A stretch of 64,000 bases of DNA from Dryocosmus kuriphilus (GCA_038277395.1 CM076190.1:187118001-187182000); one strand, 5' to 3'. Counted from the stretch's first letter, positions 45,477 to 56,186 are shown. Notes: a model not told the origin generated them from the sequence alone. Translations and numbers: made by a program.

Positions 45477-47107
45477 CTTTTTTCCTGCTGAGCTACAGCC
45501 TTTCAAACGTCAGGACTCAAGATTTTTTGTAGCGACAGTAGGTGGAAGGGATACTTTGTTCAGTAATGATGATATACACAAGCAGGATCGAGAGTCAAAC
45601 TGTACGTGATTCTTGCAAGATTTCTTATAGTAGGTGCCTTTTACAAGGTCTTGCATCCCTATGTGTACTATATGAACTAAAGGATATAAAAATTCCGAAA
45701 TGGTAATTAGCAGTTTTCAGTTTGTTTCAGGAAGTTATGCCGTCGCGTTGTTACTAAAATAACGGACTGCATTCGTAAAAGTTCATAACTACAAGCACGA
45801 GATCTGTCTGAACATGTATCCTCTCACTCTTTTCACAAGAAAAGTACTCATTTAAGTTGATTGTAAACTTTATTTTACTATTGTTCATTGATTTATTTTT
45901 ACTTATAATGAACCATATATTGTTCCTTCATATTTTGACTTGATTTTACAGTTGCATAAAACACGATCCCCAAGGGTCAATAAGTGACGACGATCCCACA
46001 AAAAAATAGTCAGGCCTTACTACCCGTCACGTAATCAGCAAACCTAGTCTCCCTTACCAAAATCCCAATCTGCCCCCGCGTGAACGTGACAGCTGATTTG
46101 GTAGCAGCTGTTGAATTGTCACTTTTATTATTACAAATCTGAAATATTTACTTCAAGGTTCTAAATTCGAATTAGTGCAATTACAAGATAGAACATTTTT
46201 AAAAACACTCGAGAGTATAGGTCCTTCTTAGTTTCGTTGAACGGTCTCCTTCGGAGTCAGGCAAAGCTCGAAGTACTTATTAGTCGTTGGTATACTTCGC
46301 GTATTTGCAAGCCCTGCCATCGTTTATAAACTTACGAAGTACCCTGTATTAATATTGAGGGTACTCTTTATAGCAATATTATTCTAGTGAAGGGTTTAAA
46401 ACGACGATAACTTAAATTGTCATTCTACGCAACTCAAAATATGCTTCGTCAAATTAGAAAAATAATATAAATCATCCAAGTATTTTGTGTCATATGGAAG
46501 TGATACTGTATTTCTCGCTTTAAAACCGAAATTAAATTCCATTGAGAAATTCATTCAAAATTCACTCGGGTGAACGCATTCGCGACGTACATGATTGTCT
46601 CATATCACTTCAGATCTCACAGGATCTTCCTGGCAATTAACTGCACTGCTTTCATGCACCGAAATATAGTTTCTGACCCAACACGTTATAGGTCACTGAA
46701 AGTCCAGCTTAACTATAGTTAAGTACCATCATTTCTTTTCTGTCAATTCACCCAAGCAGCTTTACTATAATCATTCAAATTTCTCATACATGAAAACTTT
46801 GGTTATAAAGCAAAGTTTTCCACTGATTTTAAAGATTTCATCCATAAAACAAAGTTTAATTATGTTTCAATGTGAGCATTGTTAAAAGTAATTGATTAGA
46901 TAATTAGGTTATATAGAGTCGCTGTATTGACAACGGCGCGTGAGACTCGGTCCATGCTTAATAACTGAGCATCCAGAACAGTCGTCTCTATTGACACAAA
47001 CTACTTTAAAGGTAAGGACGGAGTTTTTGCCTACGATCCATCCTCAAATACTAAACTGATTCTAATAAAAAACTTCTTTATCAACAACTGGTGTTGTTTA
47101 AATTCAA
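45477..47107. other. No gene recognised
   Basis: The last ~200 bp (46915-47107) probably form the leader of the gag relic that starts at 47108. The rest is unremarkable AT-rich sequence. Confidence 0.35.
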
Positions 47108-47183
47108 ATGGAAGAAGTTATTGATTTTAACCTAATAACTTTAGAAATTCCTTTAGAGATATCTGGAGTAACTAGATTTATAT

Positions 47184-48504
47184 ACGAGGGCCTACCCAAA
47201 AGAAACCGAACTACTTTTGTACAAAGTTACTATTTTGATTTTTCTACAAAAAACATTTAATCTCCTTCAAAGTACTCTCCATTGGAGACAATACACTTAT
47301 CTAATCTTTTATTCCATTGTTCGGAACATTTTTTAAATTCCTCTTTTGTGATGCTTGACAGCGCCTCCGTCGTTTTTTTCCTTCACTTCAGCTACGTCCG
47401 CAAAACGCTTTCCTTTCATGTCCCTTTTCATTCGGGGGAATAAAAAAAAAGTCACAGGGGGCTAAATCGGGTGGGTGAGGAATAGTGGCCATGCTATTTT
47501 TGGTCAAAAATCGGCGGACAGAAAGAGCTGTGTGAGCAGGGGCGTTGTCGTGGTGGAAAAACCAGTCCCCCGACTGCCACAAATCAGGCCTTTTCCGTCG
47601 TAAACTGTTGCGCAATCTTTTCAAGACTTCCAGGTAAAATGCCTGATTAACTGTCTGACCCGGTTTTGGAACAAATTCTGAATGGACGACTCCTGTCACA
47701 TCGGAAAAACAAATGAGCATCGTCTTAATGTTTGACCTCACCTGACGAGCTTCTTTAGGGCGAGGCGAATTTTGAGTCTTCCATTGACTTGACTGTTGCT
47801 TAGTTTCAGGATCGCATCCATAACACCACGATTCGTCACCTGTTATGACCTTGGAAAAAAAGTTTGGATCATTTTGGAATTCCTCCTTCAAAGCAGAGCA
47901 TGCTTGCACGCGGCCTTGTTTTTGCTCTGCAGTCAGCAGTCGAGGATCAAATTTTGCAGCCACCCTTCTCATCCCCAAATCTTCACTTAGAATTCTCTGT
48001 ACTGAACTCCAACTCACGCCAGATTTCTCCACAACTTCTTCGATGATCCTTCGTCGATCTTCCAGGATGATTTCACGAATTTTTTCAACATTTTCGTCGG
48101 TTCGGGCCGTCGAAGGACGTCCAGAGCGAGGTTGGTCGTCAATTGACATTTCCCCACTTTTAAAACGAGAAAACCACTCGAACACTTGAGTTTTTCCCAT
48201 AGCATCATCCTTGTAGGCCGTTTTTAACATTTGAAGAGTTTCTGTGCCCGTTTTCCCGAGCAGGAAGCAAAACCTCACGTTGGCACGCTGATCACGAAAA
48301 TCAACCATCACAAAAAACGACGAGCGCGCAAAGCAACAGTCACAAAAAAAATTACACACACCAAATGCAACCTTACGCAGTGATAGCAGTTGGCATACTA
48401 ACTGGTGAAAAGTGCCTCTACACGCACCTACCGGCAAAAACCCGGTACTACAACAACTCCGCTCCCCAAAACATCAGTTCGGTTTCTTTTGGGTAGGCCC
48501 TCGT
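47184..48504 (-). mobile_element. Mariner element with perfect ~29-bp terminal repeats
   Basis: The left end ACGAGGGCCTACCCAAAAGA continues to 'aaccgaact' and is exactly repeated in reverse complement at the right end (to 48504). Length is 1321 bp, full length for mariner. Flanking bases are TAT on the left and GTT on the right, so the TA target duplication is no longer perfect. It lies inside the gag relic. Confidence 0.9.
47388..48308 (-). pseudogene. Mariner transposase, nearly intact
   Basis: The likely start is the ATG at 48308 (MVDFRDQRANVRFCF); the frame is open further upstream, but that part lacks homology. It has the two helix-turn-helix regions (TETLQMLKTAYKDDAMGKTQVFEWFSRF; GVSWSSVQRILSEDLGMRRVAAKFDPRLL) and catalytic Asps in ITGDESWCYG, HHDNAPAH and APCDFF. 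Two defects are visible. Three residues are missing in HPP(...)DLAP, so the second-to-third Asp spacing is 31 instead of 34. One extra base in a 9-A run (47442-47450) shifts the frame just after APCDFF, replacing the C-terminal ~30 residues. It is otherwise uninterrupted, so inactivation is recent. Confidence 0.85.
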
Positions 48505-48854
48505 GTTCCCAATTGTCTGCTCTAATATTGAAATTCTATTCTTATTTTAACTAACTTTATTCTAAAAATTCCCAAGAGAAGCAACTCAAGCTTTGCTGGC
48601 GATGCCACTCGAATCCTCAATAATGCCAAGATAATTCTGTGGCAGAATGTTTCACCATACAACAAGGAGTTACGAACATTCGAAGTTATGATGAAAAGAA
48701 CATGCCAATCAGGGATTTTACTCAGGACGTTATAATCGGTGAATCAAGCTTTCCCTCTACTAGCGAACCACAATATATAAAAGCTGTTTTAGCCAGATTA
48801 AAGAGCGCTACAAGATATATCGTTCATGGTAAAGCTTTTACCAATTTTAGCGGG

Positions 48855-49264
48855 ATCGCTAACCGAGGAAGGGAAATGGTTGTGGATACCGAGAACAACA
48901 GGGAAAACGATATGAAGGATTACCATTTAGTTAAGATAATTTATTACTTAGAGGCGTGACGTAGACGAAGCGTCGTTCCAAAATATTCCTAGCCGATTTT
49001 CTAACAGTGCCGATGATGAGAAACGACTTCGAAGACAGCACACTTCGTAAACGGGACAGACTAAACTGATTACGGTGTGTGGGTAAACCCAGCGAAAACT
49101 AACGACCGGCCTGAGAGCCAACTGAAGAAGCAGAGAGACTAAGCGAGAGTAAGCAGGCGGGTGGTGAGTTCAACAGCCGACTGTCCGGTCGGGACCCGTC
49201 GTAGGTTTCCGACCGGCCTCGGCCGCGAACTCTGCCACCCCGCCTGGTAACGTCCGCGTTACAC
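48855..49264 (-). repeat. Solo LTR (TGTAACGCG... type)
   Basis: In reverse complement it begins TGTAACGCGGACGTTACCAG at 49264, followed by a GC-rich 'accggcctcgg..cggtc' block, 'cttagtctctctgcttc' and an AT-rich tail. It is homologous to 56187-56600, which begins tgtaacgcgaacgttaccgg. Such TGTAAC...GTTACA ends suit BEL/Pao or Gypsy LTRs. The far end (near 48855) is set only by where gag homology stops. Confidence 0.5.
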
Positions 49265-49497
49265 AATATCAATGAGTTAATTCAATTTCTTAAGCAACGA
49301 TTTGCTCCACGCAGTATCGTCGAAGATACGAACCGCGGAAACTTATTCATTAAAATCAGCGACCGACAAAAGCAGTTTCGTATAGTGGAACATTGCGTGG
49401 CCAGAAAAATTCTTACAGAAATTGAAAAAGTTGACCTTCCCAGCGAAGAAAACTGTATACAAAAACAGAGCAAGGAGATTTATGTAAATCGACCTTA

Positions 49498-50940
49498 AGG
49501 CGCATAGGATGGAAATGGATATTTCTAACCTTACTACCAGTCATCCTGATGTAAAAAGCTTATAAAATCGCAAAAAGGATATTGAAAAATAGCGTAAAGT
49601 TATACTTTTTTTCTTTTCGTAAAATCACTCGAATTAATCGAGTACTCTTTGAAATCGTGTGAGGTTCTTTGAAATTCCACTAAGACCCTTAAATTTTATT
49701 CTTTTTCAGTATTTAAATTCGTAGACATCATTCGAAATCCCTTGAGAACATATTATGTTACTTAAAATTGCTTGAGTTAATTGAAAATTCTGTCAAATTC
49801 TCAACTTTCATCGAAGGTAAGTACACGTTTTCTAACATATCAATTACTCAGAAAATCAGTAAAAATCTGCCCGCTTCGCGGGCAGATACTCATCGTGCAC
49901 CACGCGCTCGATGATTATAAATCACTCTACATTTGTGCGTATGGACTTTTTAAAATTACAGATCGAACCATTGACCAGTGTAATTTGGTAATTTTTTAAT
50001 TTTGCGGTAAAGCTCCTTCGGCTTTAACAAATACACTCTCATCACGTGTCTCTCGCTTCGCACTCGAATAAAGTTTGCCCAAAACGTGACGTTTCTTTTG
50101 AAGTTTGGGAGAAAATAAAATTCTTTTACTTTTAGTAACATTTTTAACGAGCAAAACAAAAACTGTGAGTCCTATCAAAAAATGTGCTGAAGAAAGTATG
50201 TAAATCATTTTAAGATGAATAATAATTTTTCTCCTAGACAATTCTTTCGTCACTCGCATAGTTTCAACGGAAAATTGAATTCATGATATTTAGTAACATT
50301 TTTCACGATTAAAACAAAAAATATTTGTATTAAAAGAGAAGTATTAAAAAAATTTGTAGATCTTTTTGAAATAAACAGTTTCGCTTCTTAACATCTTTTT
50401 CGTATCTCGCAAAATTTGTTGTGAAAATTTAATTCTTGATTTTTATTAATAAAGTTTTTGACCATTAAAATAAAAACTATGCATTGTATCAAACAATGGT
50501 ATAGAACAAATTTGTATATTTTTTTCAGAAAAAAATAGGTTTCAACAAATTTGTAGGTATTTCTAAGCTGAACAATTCTAGTTCTTGGTATTTTCTCCTA
50601 TCTCGTATAGTTCTGCTGAAAAGTAGATTTCTTTATATTTAATAATATATTTCAAGGATAACTCAAAAAATATATGCGTCTTTGAAAAAAATTGACAGAA
50701 AGCAAATTTGTAGACCATCTTGAGATGAACAACTTCTTTATAATCATTTTTCTCATGTTTGACACATTTTGGCTGGAAATTTGAATTTTTGGAAAGAATA
50801 TAGGATTGATAAAACCAGTATGGTTGGTCAAAAACTGCTGGTTAACGAAACTATCCTTCCTCTTTACGCCTTAAAGAAGTATACCAAAGTGCAATTCAAT
50901 TAGTCCTTCGCAAGTTATCGTGCTAACAGACAACTATGAT
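49498..50940. repeat. Family A copy, diverged
   Basis: It has the hairpins 'atctgcccgcttcgcgggcagat' (49865-49887) and 'taaagctccttcggcttta' (50008-50026), then 'cactctcatcacgtg' and four ~150-bp subunits ('gtagatctttttgaaat', 'cgtatctcgcaaaatttg'). The 'ctttacgccttaaagaagtataccaaagtgcaatt' block at 50858-50900 follows. It is in the same orientation as 430-3480. No gene; 49498-49860 holds nothing recognisable. Confidence 0.7.
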
Positions 50941-51069
50941 AACGACGATAGATAGATACCAGCGTAATAGTATGTATGTTACCTTCCGAGTAATGCATAT
51001 TATTTTTCATAGCAAATCTATTGAAAATTCGAATTGAGGTATATACTTGAAATTCGGGTGCACAATTGG

Positions 51070-51150
51070 TGTCCGGGGTCGAGCCCCGGTGGAGCCTAGG
51101 GGCGAAGCCCCGGAGGCGGGTTGGGTGTTCGGGGTACGGAGCTCCCCGAT
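51070..51150. repeat. Cluster of GC-rich hairpins
   Basis: 'ccggggtcgagccccgg' (51073-51089) and 'ggggcgaagcccc' (51099-51111) are perfect short hairpins, followed by 'cggggtacggagctccccg'. The cluster stands out sharply from AT-rich flanks. Confidence 0.7.
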
Positions 51151-52080
51151 AGGAAAAAACCATTTCAAAAGAATTAAATTATATATTATCGCTCGATTAC
51201 AATCGAAGTAGATTGAAATTTGCTATAAGATAAGTCTCGATTGAGACATCTACCATTAGGTCACACTCGATTGGTAACATCGCAATCTGTAAGCTAATAT
51301 CAACTGGAGGACTGCAGAGCATTATTTACATAGGAGATTGAGTGAAATTAATTTTCTTCCTTTCAAGTAGGAGAAAATTTTTATATCGCTTTACTTTTTA
51401 GTTAGAAGAGCCACTTCTCTATTTATTGTCAGCAATTTGGAAAAAGCTTGATTTGGCTATTCATCAGCAAAAATTATAATGTTCTGAGATTGAGGTTAGG
51501 TTGTATTATTGTGTTGCGACAGTTCTGGATTTTTGGGCACAACTGCTAAATAATACTATACAGTTCACCAGTTGATATTAGCTTAGAAAATAATTTCCGA
51601 ACGAAAGGGGGGTAAATTAATCAGGTCTTGAGTACTCCTGAATCACAAAACAAACTTTTTCTTAATTTTCAAACTTTACAACTAACATTGCACTAGAATT
51701 ATGCTTACACGGTAGATTGTACTTTAATCAGACTTTAGTTATAGTATCATCGCTTTTTTGTCGCAAAAAAATAAAGTATCTTTAATTTTGGTAGAAATTT
51801 ACAGTACAATTTTGAATATTGATGATTGGGTGAACATCGATTTTTGCAATCGTCAGAAGTTGAAAATTTGTGCGAGATATCTGAAGAATCGGGTTTGGAG
51901 GTTCGTTTTCCATTCCAAAATTATCGTGGCTGGAGCTCCTTATTGTCCAAGTTACAGTGCTCCTCTTTTCGTTGGAGAATTCGAATCGTCGTTTCCAGAT
52001 GAATCCAAAGTGACGTCACGCATTATTAAATTTCCCACTATTCTTTTGTTCGAAATGGAACCCGCAATGTATCTTGCAAA
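51151..52080. other. No gene recognised
   Basis: AT-rich; a plus-strand frame at 51758-52183 overlaps the antisense of the recombinase below and has no features of its own. Confidence 0.35.
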
Positions 52081-53290
52081 TCAAGATTCTTTGAATTTTC
52101 GCACATATTCACATATTAACAATTCACGCGATTCAAACTTATATTCACCTTCAGCAACCATGGGTGATTTCCACCCACCATGACATTGAATGGTTCTGAT
52201 GCCCACTCCGGTGTTAGGCAGTAAAGTTGCGGAAATTCTCCGGAAACTGTGTCCCGTGTGTTTTTCATGCTCCGACAGTCTGAGGTACTCGGCAATGATT
52301 TTGGATGTGGAGGCAAGTTTATTCTCTCCGATCACCTGAATCGAGCATTTGCCTTTTCGTTAGTTTAAGAAAAAGCGATCAGTCGCGGCTTTTTCTGGGC
52401 GAAGAGCGGCATATTTTTCCACAATTTCGGCAAATGGACCATCGACTGATAATTTCCTGGTAATATCATTTTTCGCTTCCAAAATTTGAGCAAGCAGTAG
52501 AGACCCTTCTTCTTTGATGTCGGTGACCTTGATGTTCGACAATTCGCCTCCCCGACAAGTCGCCACCCCGACAACCATCAGCGATCCCAAAAATCATTAT
52601 AACCTATAACAATTATTGGTTTAGGATCTGATTGTGAACGTTACATTTTTTCTACCAAAAATTTTACGTTATTATTATTTTAGTTGTTAATTATTACTAA
52701 TTTTGTTTTATTGTTACATTTTAATGCTTCGTTTTTGAATTTTAATAAAATTGTAGAAATTGTTCACCTTTTTTATAATTTTATTGTTTCATAATTTTGG
52801 AAAAAGCTTTCTTGAATATTTGTTCATTTTTACCTTTCCTCCAAGTAAATTTCGTCTGGTGCTTCTCTCAAAATCTTTTCGATATCCTGAGATTCAAAAA
52901 CTCTCGGTTTTATGCTTCGGAAACGGATTCTCTTTCTTTCCAAAAATTCGATCAAACGCGAATATTTGCTTATGTCCACTTGATGATTTTTCTGGAAAGT
53001 TTGCTTCAGCGCTGAAATAAACACTCCAAAGCGTACTTGGTTTATACAGTAGTTCTTTTACCAAATGATCGAAGTACGTGAAAATTACATCCTCAGAAAA
53101 AGAAGTAGTGTTTTTCGACGTTTGCCAAGTGCTGAATTTTTGATAAGTGATTTTATAGTGATGCGCAGATTTTTATGGAACCAACTGGGCGTCAATTTCT
53201 TTGGCAGCTTTGCGAAGTTCCAGGGGTGTTAGCGAAAAATCGTCATCCACGACCCATTCGTCATCATTAAGATAATCGGAATTCATTTTG
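52081..53290 (-). pseudogene. Crypton-type tyrosine recombinase, probable two exons, broken
   Basis: The minus-strand ATG at 53290 starts MNSDYLNDDEWVVDDDFSL. A core-binding (SAM-like) domain follows (YKITYQKFSTWQTSKNTTSFSEDVIFTYFDHL..., DISKYSRLIEFLERK, EAPDEIYLEE). A good donor (gaaag|gtaaaaatg, ~52846) and acceptor (attgttatag, ~52607) suggest a ~240-bp intron. The catalytic part has CRGGELSNIKVTDIKEEGSLLL, the H-x-x-R box GHSFRRISATLLP (~52250-52210), HGGWKS, and VAEG-E-Y near the nucleophile Tyr. A ~16-bp duplication ('tgtcggggtggcgact') shifts the frame around 52550, further shifts and stops occur in the first exon, and there is an extra Glu before the Tyr. Confidence 0.65.
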
Positions 53291-54810
53291 AATCTTTAAC
53301 CTTTTTTGCAACTTTCGGCAATTGAGGTCTATTACGTTGATTCAGCGTTTGTTTCTTCATTCGTAGCACGTTTAGGTTATGTACGTAACGATATAACTTG
53401 AAGTTAGGGGTGCTCAATTCCGATTCGATTCTTGAAAAATCGATTCTTTTGTTTTCGATTTTTAGGTGAATCGATCTAAAGATGGCGATTCATCAGTCTC
53501 TCTCACTTCTATCAACGGCGATAGATAAACAGAACGGAGTTTCAACCCTAGGGTTGAAATAAAATATTTCAACCCTAGAGATGCAAACACCGTGTTTCAA
53601 CCCGCTTTACAGGTACCGAAATTCGAAGTTTCAATAGAGGCGCGATGAAAAACATGTTTTTTCGGATTCAGGGTCACGAAACGTCGAGATTTCATGAATT
53701 TCGCAAAAGTCAGTTTTCACATAAAACTAATACCTTCTCATTGAGATAAGAATGTAAAAATGTAACAAAAATGGCAATGAAAAATTACTGATAATATGAA
53801 AAATTGAGAAAGGAATGTTTAATTTTCACTGTTATATAAAACATATCAATATAGAATGTTTTCCATCAATTTCCAAAACGCAAAATATTTCTGTTATGCG
53901 TTTTTAATCATATGGCTAAAAAAGTTACCGACAGACACACAGAAAAAATATTTGAACTAAGAAAATCCTAAGTGTTGTTTCAAAGCAAAGAGGTCTTATT
54001 TTAAGCCAAAAAATAGGCTAGAGTCTTCTTTAAAGTTAAAAATGGGCTTAAATTTGTTTATAAATCTAAACACGTTTTCTTAACATTGAGCGGTGATTAA
54101 AGGCTCAATTATTAATTTCAGGACACAACTTAGTGTCTATCTGTTGAGTTGTAAAATCCATATAACTATAATAATTTGATTGGAAGATGTCATCAAGTGG
54201 CCAATTTGCAAAAGCAAATTATGTAGATTCATAGCTTCTGAGAAAAGAAAATTGCAAAAAAATTGAGAAAGGTCGCTAACTCTTGCAAAAAATCTGTCGC
54301 AAAAATATTTAAGTTTCAAAAGAAATTTAAAAATCACATAGCAAGGAAAAAATTTGGTAAAATTTTTACTATCATTTATTTATTTTTTCTTTTCAATCAA
54401 TAATTTCATTTTCGCAAATATTACATATTCGCCTTTATATAGAATTTGCAATTCATCATCTTGCATTCCTTTTCAATTTTCCTATTCTTAAAAATAATGT
54501 TCATCGAAGAATCTTTTCTATGTAATCGAAAGACAAAATGTTATGTTTTTTAACAAATAGTGATCTTTAGTTTGAGTTGTAAGTAATTTCCTGACCTCCA
54601 AATTAGTTGTAAATAATAATGTCATACATAAATGAAAAGTATTTACGCGTCTATATCTGGTAGAGATAGGTCAATAAATACAAACATGTAGTTTGAAACG
54701 ACGAATGAGATAGCGACTAATGTAGTATAAACTAAGAAGTTTTGAACAATGTTCATTAGTTACACTCTTATCGAAATTCTTTATTGCTGAGTTTACTTTA
54801 TTTCAAGAAA
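53291..54810. other. No gene; includes a family A fragment at 53640-53770
   Basis: 53640-53770 ('catgttttttcggattcagggtcacgaaacgtcgagatttcatgaatttcgc...cctt ctcattgagataagaatgtaaaaa') matches 2500-2600. A palindrome 'caaccctagggttg' lies at ~53545. The rest is AT-rich, with 'gttacactcttatcgaaattctttattgctgag' just before 54811 as probable 5' UTR. Confidence 0.6.
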
Positions 54811-55063
54811 ATGAGAACTGTGACTGGTATTCTGTGTTTCATATTAGTGTTTTTCGCTAATGCTATTGGTAAACATAATAATCTCTCAAATTTAAATTTT
54901 GCATTGCATTATATTTAATGCCTATTCCAAAAATTTACAAATTTGTTAGTGGAAACAGTAAAATAACCAATATCTTCGTAAAAATATATGAATTTTTTTA
55001 GGGCTGTATATAATAATTAGACGATATAGTTATAGAAATGGCGTGACACATAGAAAAGCTTAA
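54811..55063 (+). CDS. Predicted secreted cationic peptide, two exons (39 aa)
   Basis: Exon 1 is 54811-54868, 58 bp: MRTVTGILCFILVFFANAI plus one base, the same length and phase as exon 1 at 30330 and clearly similar (MR-x-x-x-G-x-L-x-F-x-LV-F). The donor attg|gtaaac matches the 30-kb gene (gttg|gtaaat). The acceptor 'aattttttta-g' ends at 55001. Exon 2, 55002-55063, continues the frame as GLYIIIRRYSYRNGVTHRKA and a TAA. An AATAAA follows at 55106-55111. The mature peptide would be ~20 residues with a high Arg/Lys share and no Cys, which is compatible with an antimicrobial or venom peptide. Exon 2 is called only from splice signals and phase, and no homologue is known to me. Confidence 0.45.
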
Positions 55064-55105
55064 TTGAAGGAAGCGATTGTGTGAAATTTTCAAAATTATT
55101 GAAAC

Positions 55106-55111
55106 AATAAA
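55106..55111 (+). terminator. Polyadenylation signal AATAAA of the 39-aa peptide gene
   Basis: A canonical AATAAA lies 43 bp past the predicted TAA stop. AATAAA is common by chance in AT-rich DNA, so it is only supporting evidence. Confidence 0.35.
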
Positions 55112-55829
55112 AAGACCATGCCCTAAGCCTTTTATATAACTAAGCCACGTCACCTGCACCAACAAAAAGTGCTTAGAATTATTTTTTCAAAGTTGCAGTT
55201 GTTAATTTATTAAACAAATGAACTCTTCTGCTAATATTGGATAGGTGGTTTTTCGATCTTTCATAAATTGGATTAAAAATAACTTTTCATTAATAATAAA
55301 CGAGAACATTTTGTTCTTCCGATAAAAAGAGATAATTCTTAGAACAAATTCAATAAACAAATGCATATCTTATCTATTATTGCGTATATAATGTTCATTT
55401 CTCACTATTTATTTTTTATAAATAATTTAATGCACAATTTCCTGTCTTGGATATTTTTATCCTGCTAATTCTAAACGTAGCTTCTTCAATGAAATCTAGT
55501 GGATTTGTCAGAAAATACATTATTTCCTATAAAGATTTGCTGGACGAAAATATTGACTGAAAAATGACAATATTCTTTACTTGTTTACAACATTTGTTAA
55601 AACAATTAGTAACTATTTTTGACCGGTAAAATTTTTCAGGAAATAATGTGTTTCCTGACGTTGCGCTATTTTCATATTAATAATTATTAATATGAAAATA
55701 TCCGCAACGTGAATTTGCTAATACAGTTATTTACAAAGAAACTATTCCTATCTATTGTAGGGGAGCAGTCCGAAATGTGGCACAGGATCTAACTAGTCCT
55801 ATTTTCAAAGTAGTCAAAAAAAAAACAGT
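55112..55829. other. AT-rich, no gene; contains a palindrome at 55659-55709
   Basis: A near-perfect hairpin of about 24-bp arms: CGTTGCG, then TATTTTCATATTAATAA, mirrored to CGCAACG. Otherwise no features. Confidence 0.6.
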
Positions 55830-56185
55830 CCAGAAACAGTAAAGTGGTAAAACATTTTTTCCCCTGCAACTCGATACATTTTATATGTATGTCAGTACAA
55901 CAGCATCTTTCACTTCGAAATTTGACCTGTATTTTCTTTTTCGAGACATTTTTTCAAATTTGGAAACAGAAGGAGACAGATCTAGTGAATAGAGAGGGTG
56001 CGGATGCAATTCGAATTTCAATTCGTTTAATTTTGACATTGCGATCATGGACATGTGAACCCAAGCGTTATCTTAGTGAAACATGATTACTTTCCTCGAC
56101 AAATGCGGACGTTTCTTCTTGATTTCGGCCTTCAATTTCTCAGCCATGCAGCGTAATACTGTCCATTGACCGTTTTAACTTTGCA
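55830..56185 (-). pseudogene. Mariner transposase relic, C-terminal part
   Basis: The minus strand reads TVNGQYYAA, LKAEIKKKRPHLSRKVIMFH-stop-DNAWVHMSMIAMSKLNELKFELHPHPLYSLDLSP and a degraded tail. This is the second half of a mariner catalytic domain with H-x-DNA and the (Y)SxDLxP motif; the third Asp position is lost (SPSVSKF). It is cut on its 5' side by the LTR starting at 56187. The N-terminal half lies at 57735-58280 on the same strand. Confidence 0.7.
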
Positions 56186-56186
56186 A

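Larger units (their letters stand above)
47108..49497 (+). pseudogene. gag: Gypsy-type gag relic interrupted by a mariner and a solo LTR
   Basis: An ATG at 47108 opens MEEVIDFNLITLEIPLEIS and is cut at 47183 by a mariner. After the mariner, frames give KNMPIRDFTQDVIIGE and EPQYIKAVLARLKSATRYIVHGKAFTNFSGI (48690-48850). The stretch 48855-49264 is LTR-like insertion. Gag then resumes as NINELIQFLKQRFAPRSIVED and FRIVEHCVARKILTEIEKVDLP (49265-49497). The order KAVLAKLK...F..I..L..FLK-RFAP is a capsid pattern I know from insect Gypsy-type Gag. No pol follows. Boundaries are approximate. Confidence 0.55.

Noticed and set aside
48311..48437. N-terminal extension of the mariner transposase frame
   Set aside because: Frame is open but lacks mariner homology; the conserved start MVDF lies at 48308.
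51758..52183. 141-codon plus-strand frame
   Set aside because: Its second half is antisense to the tyrosine recombinase C-terminus and it has no features of its own.
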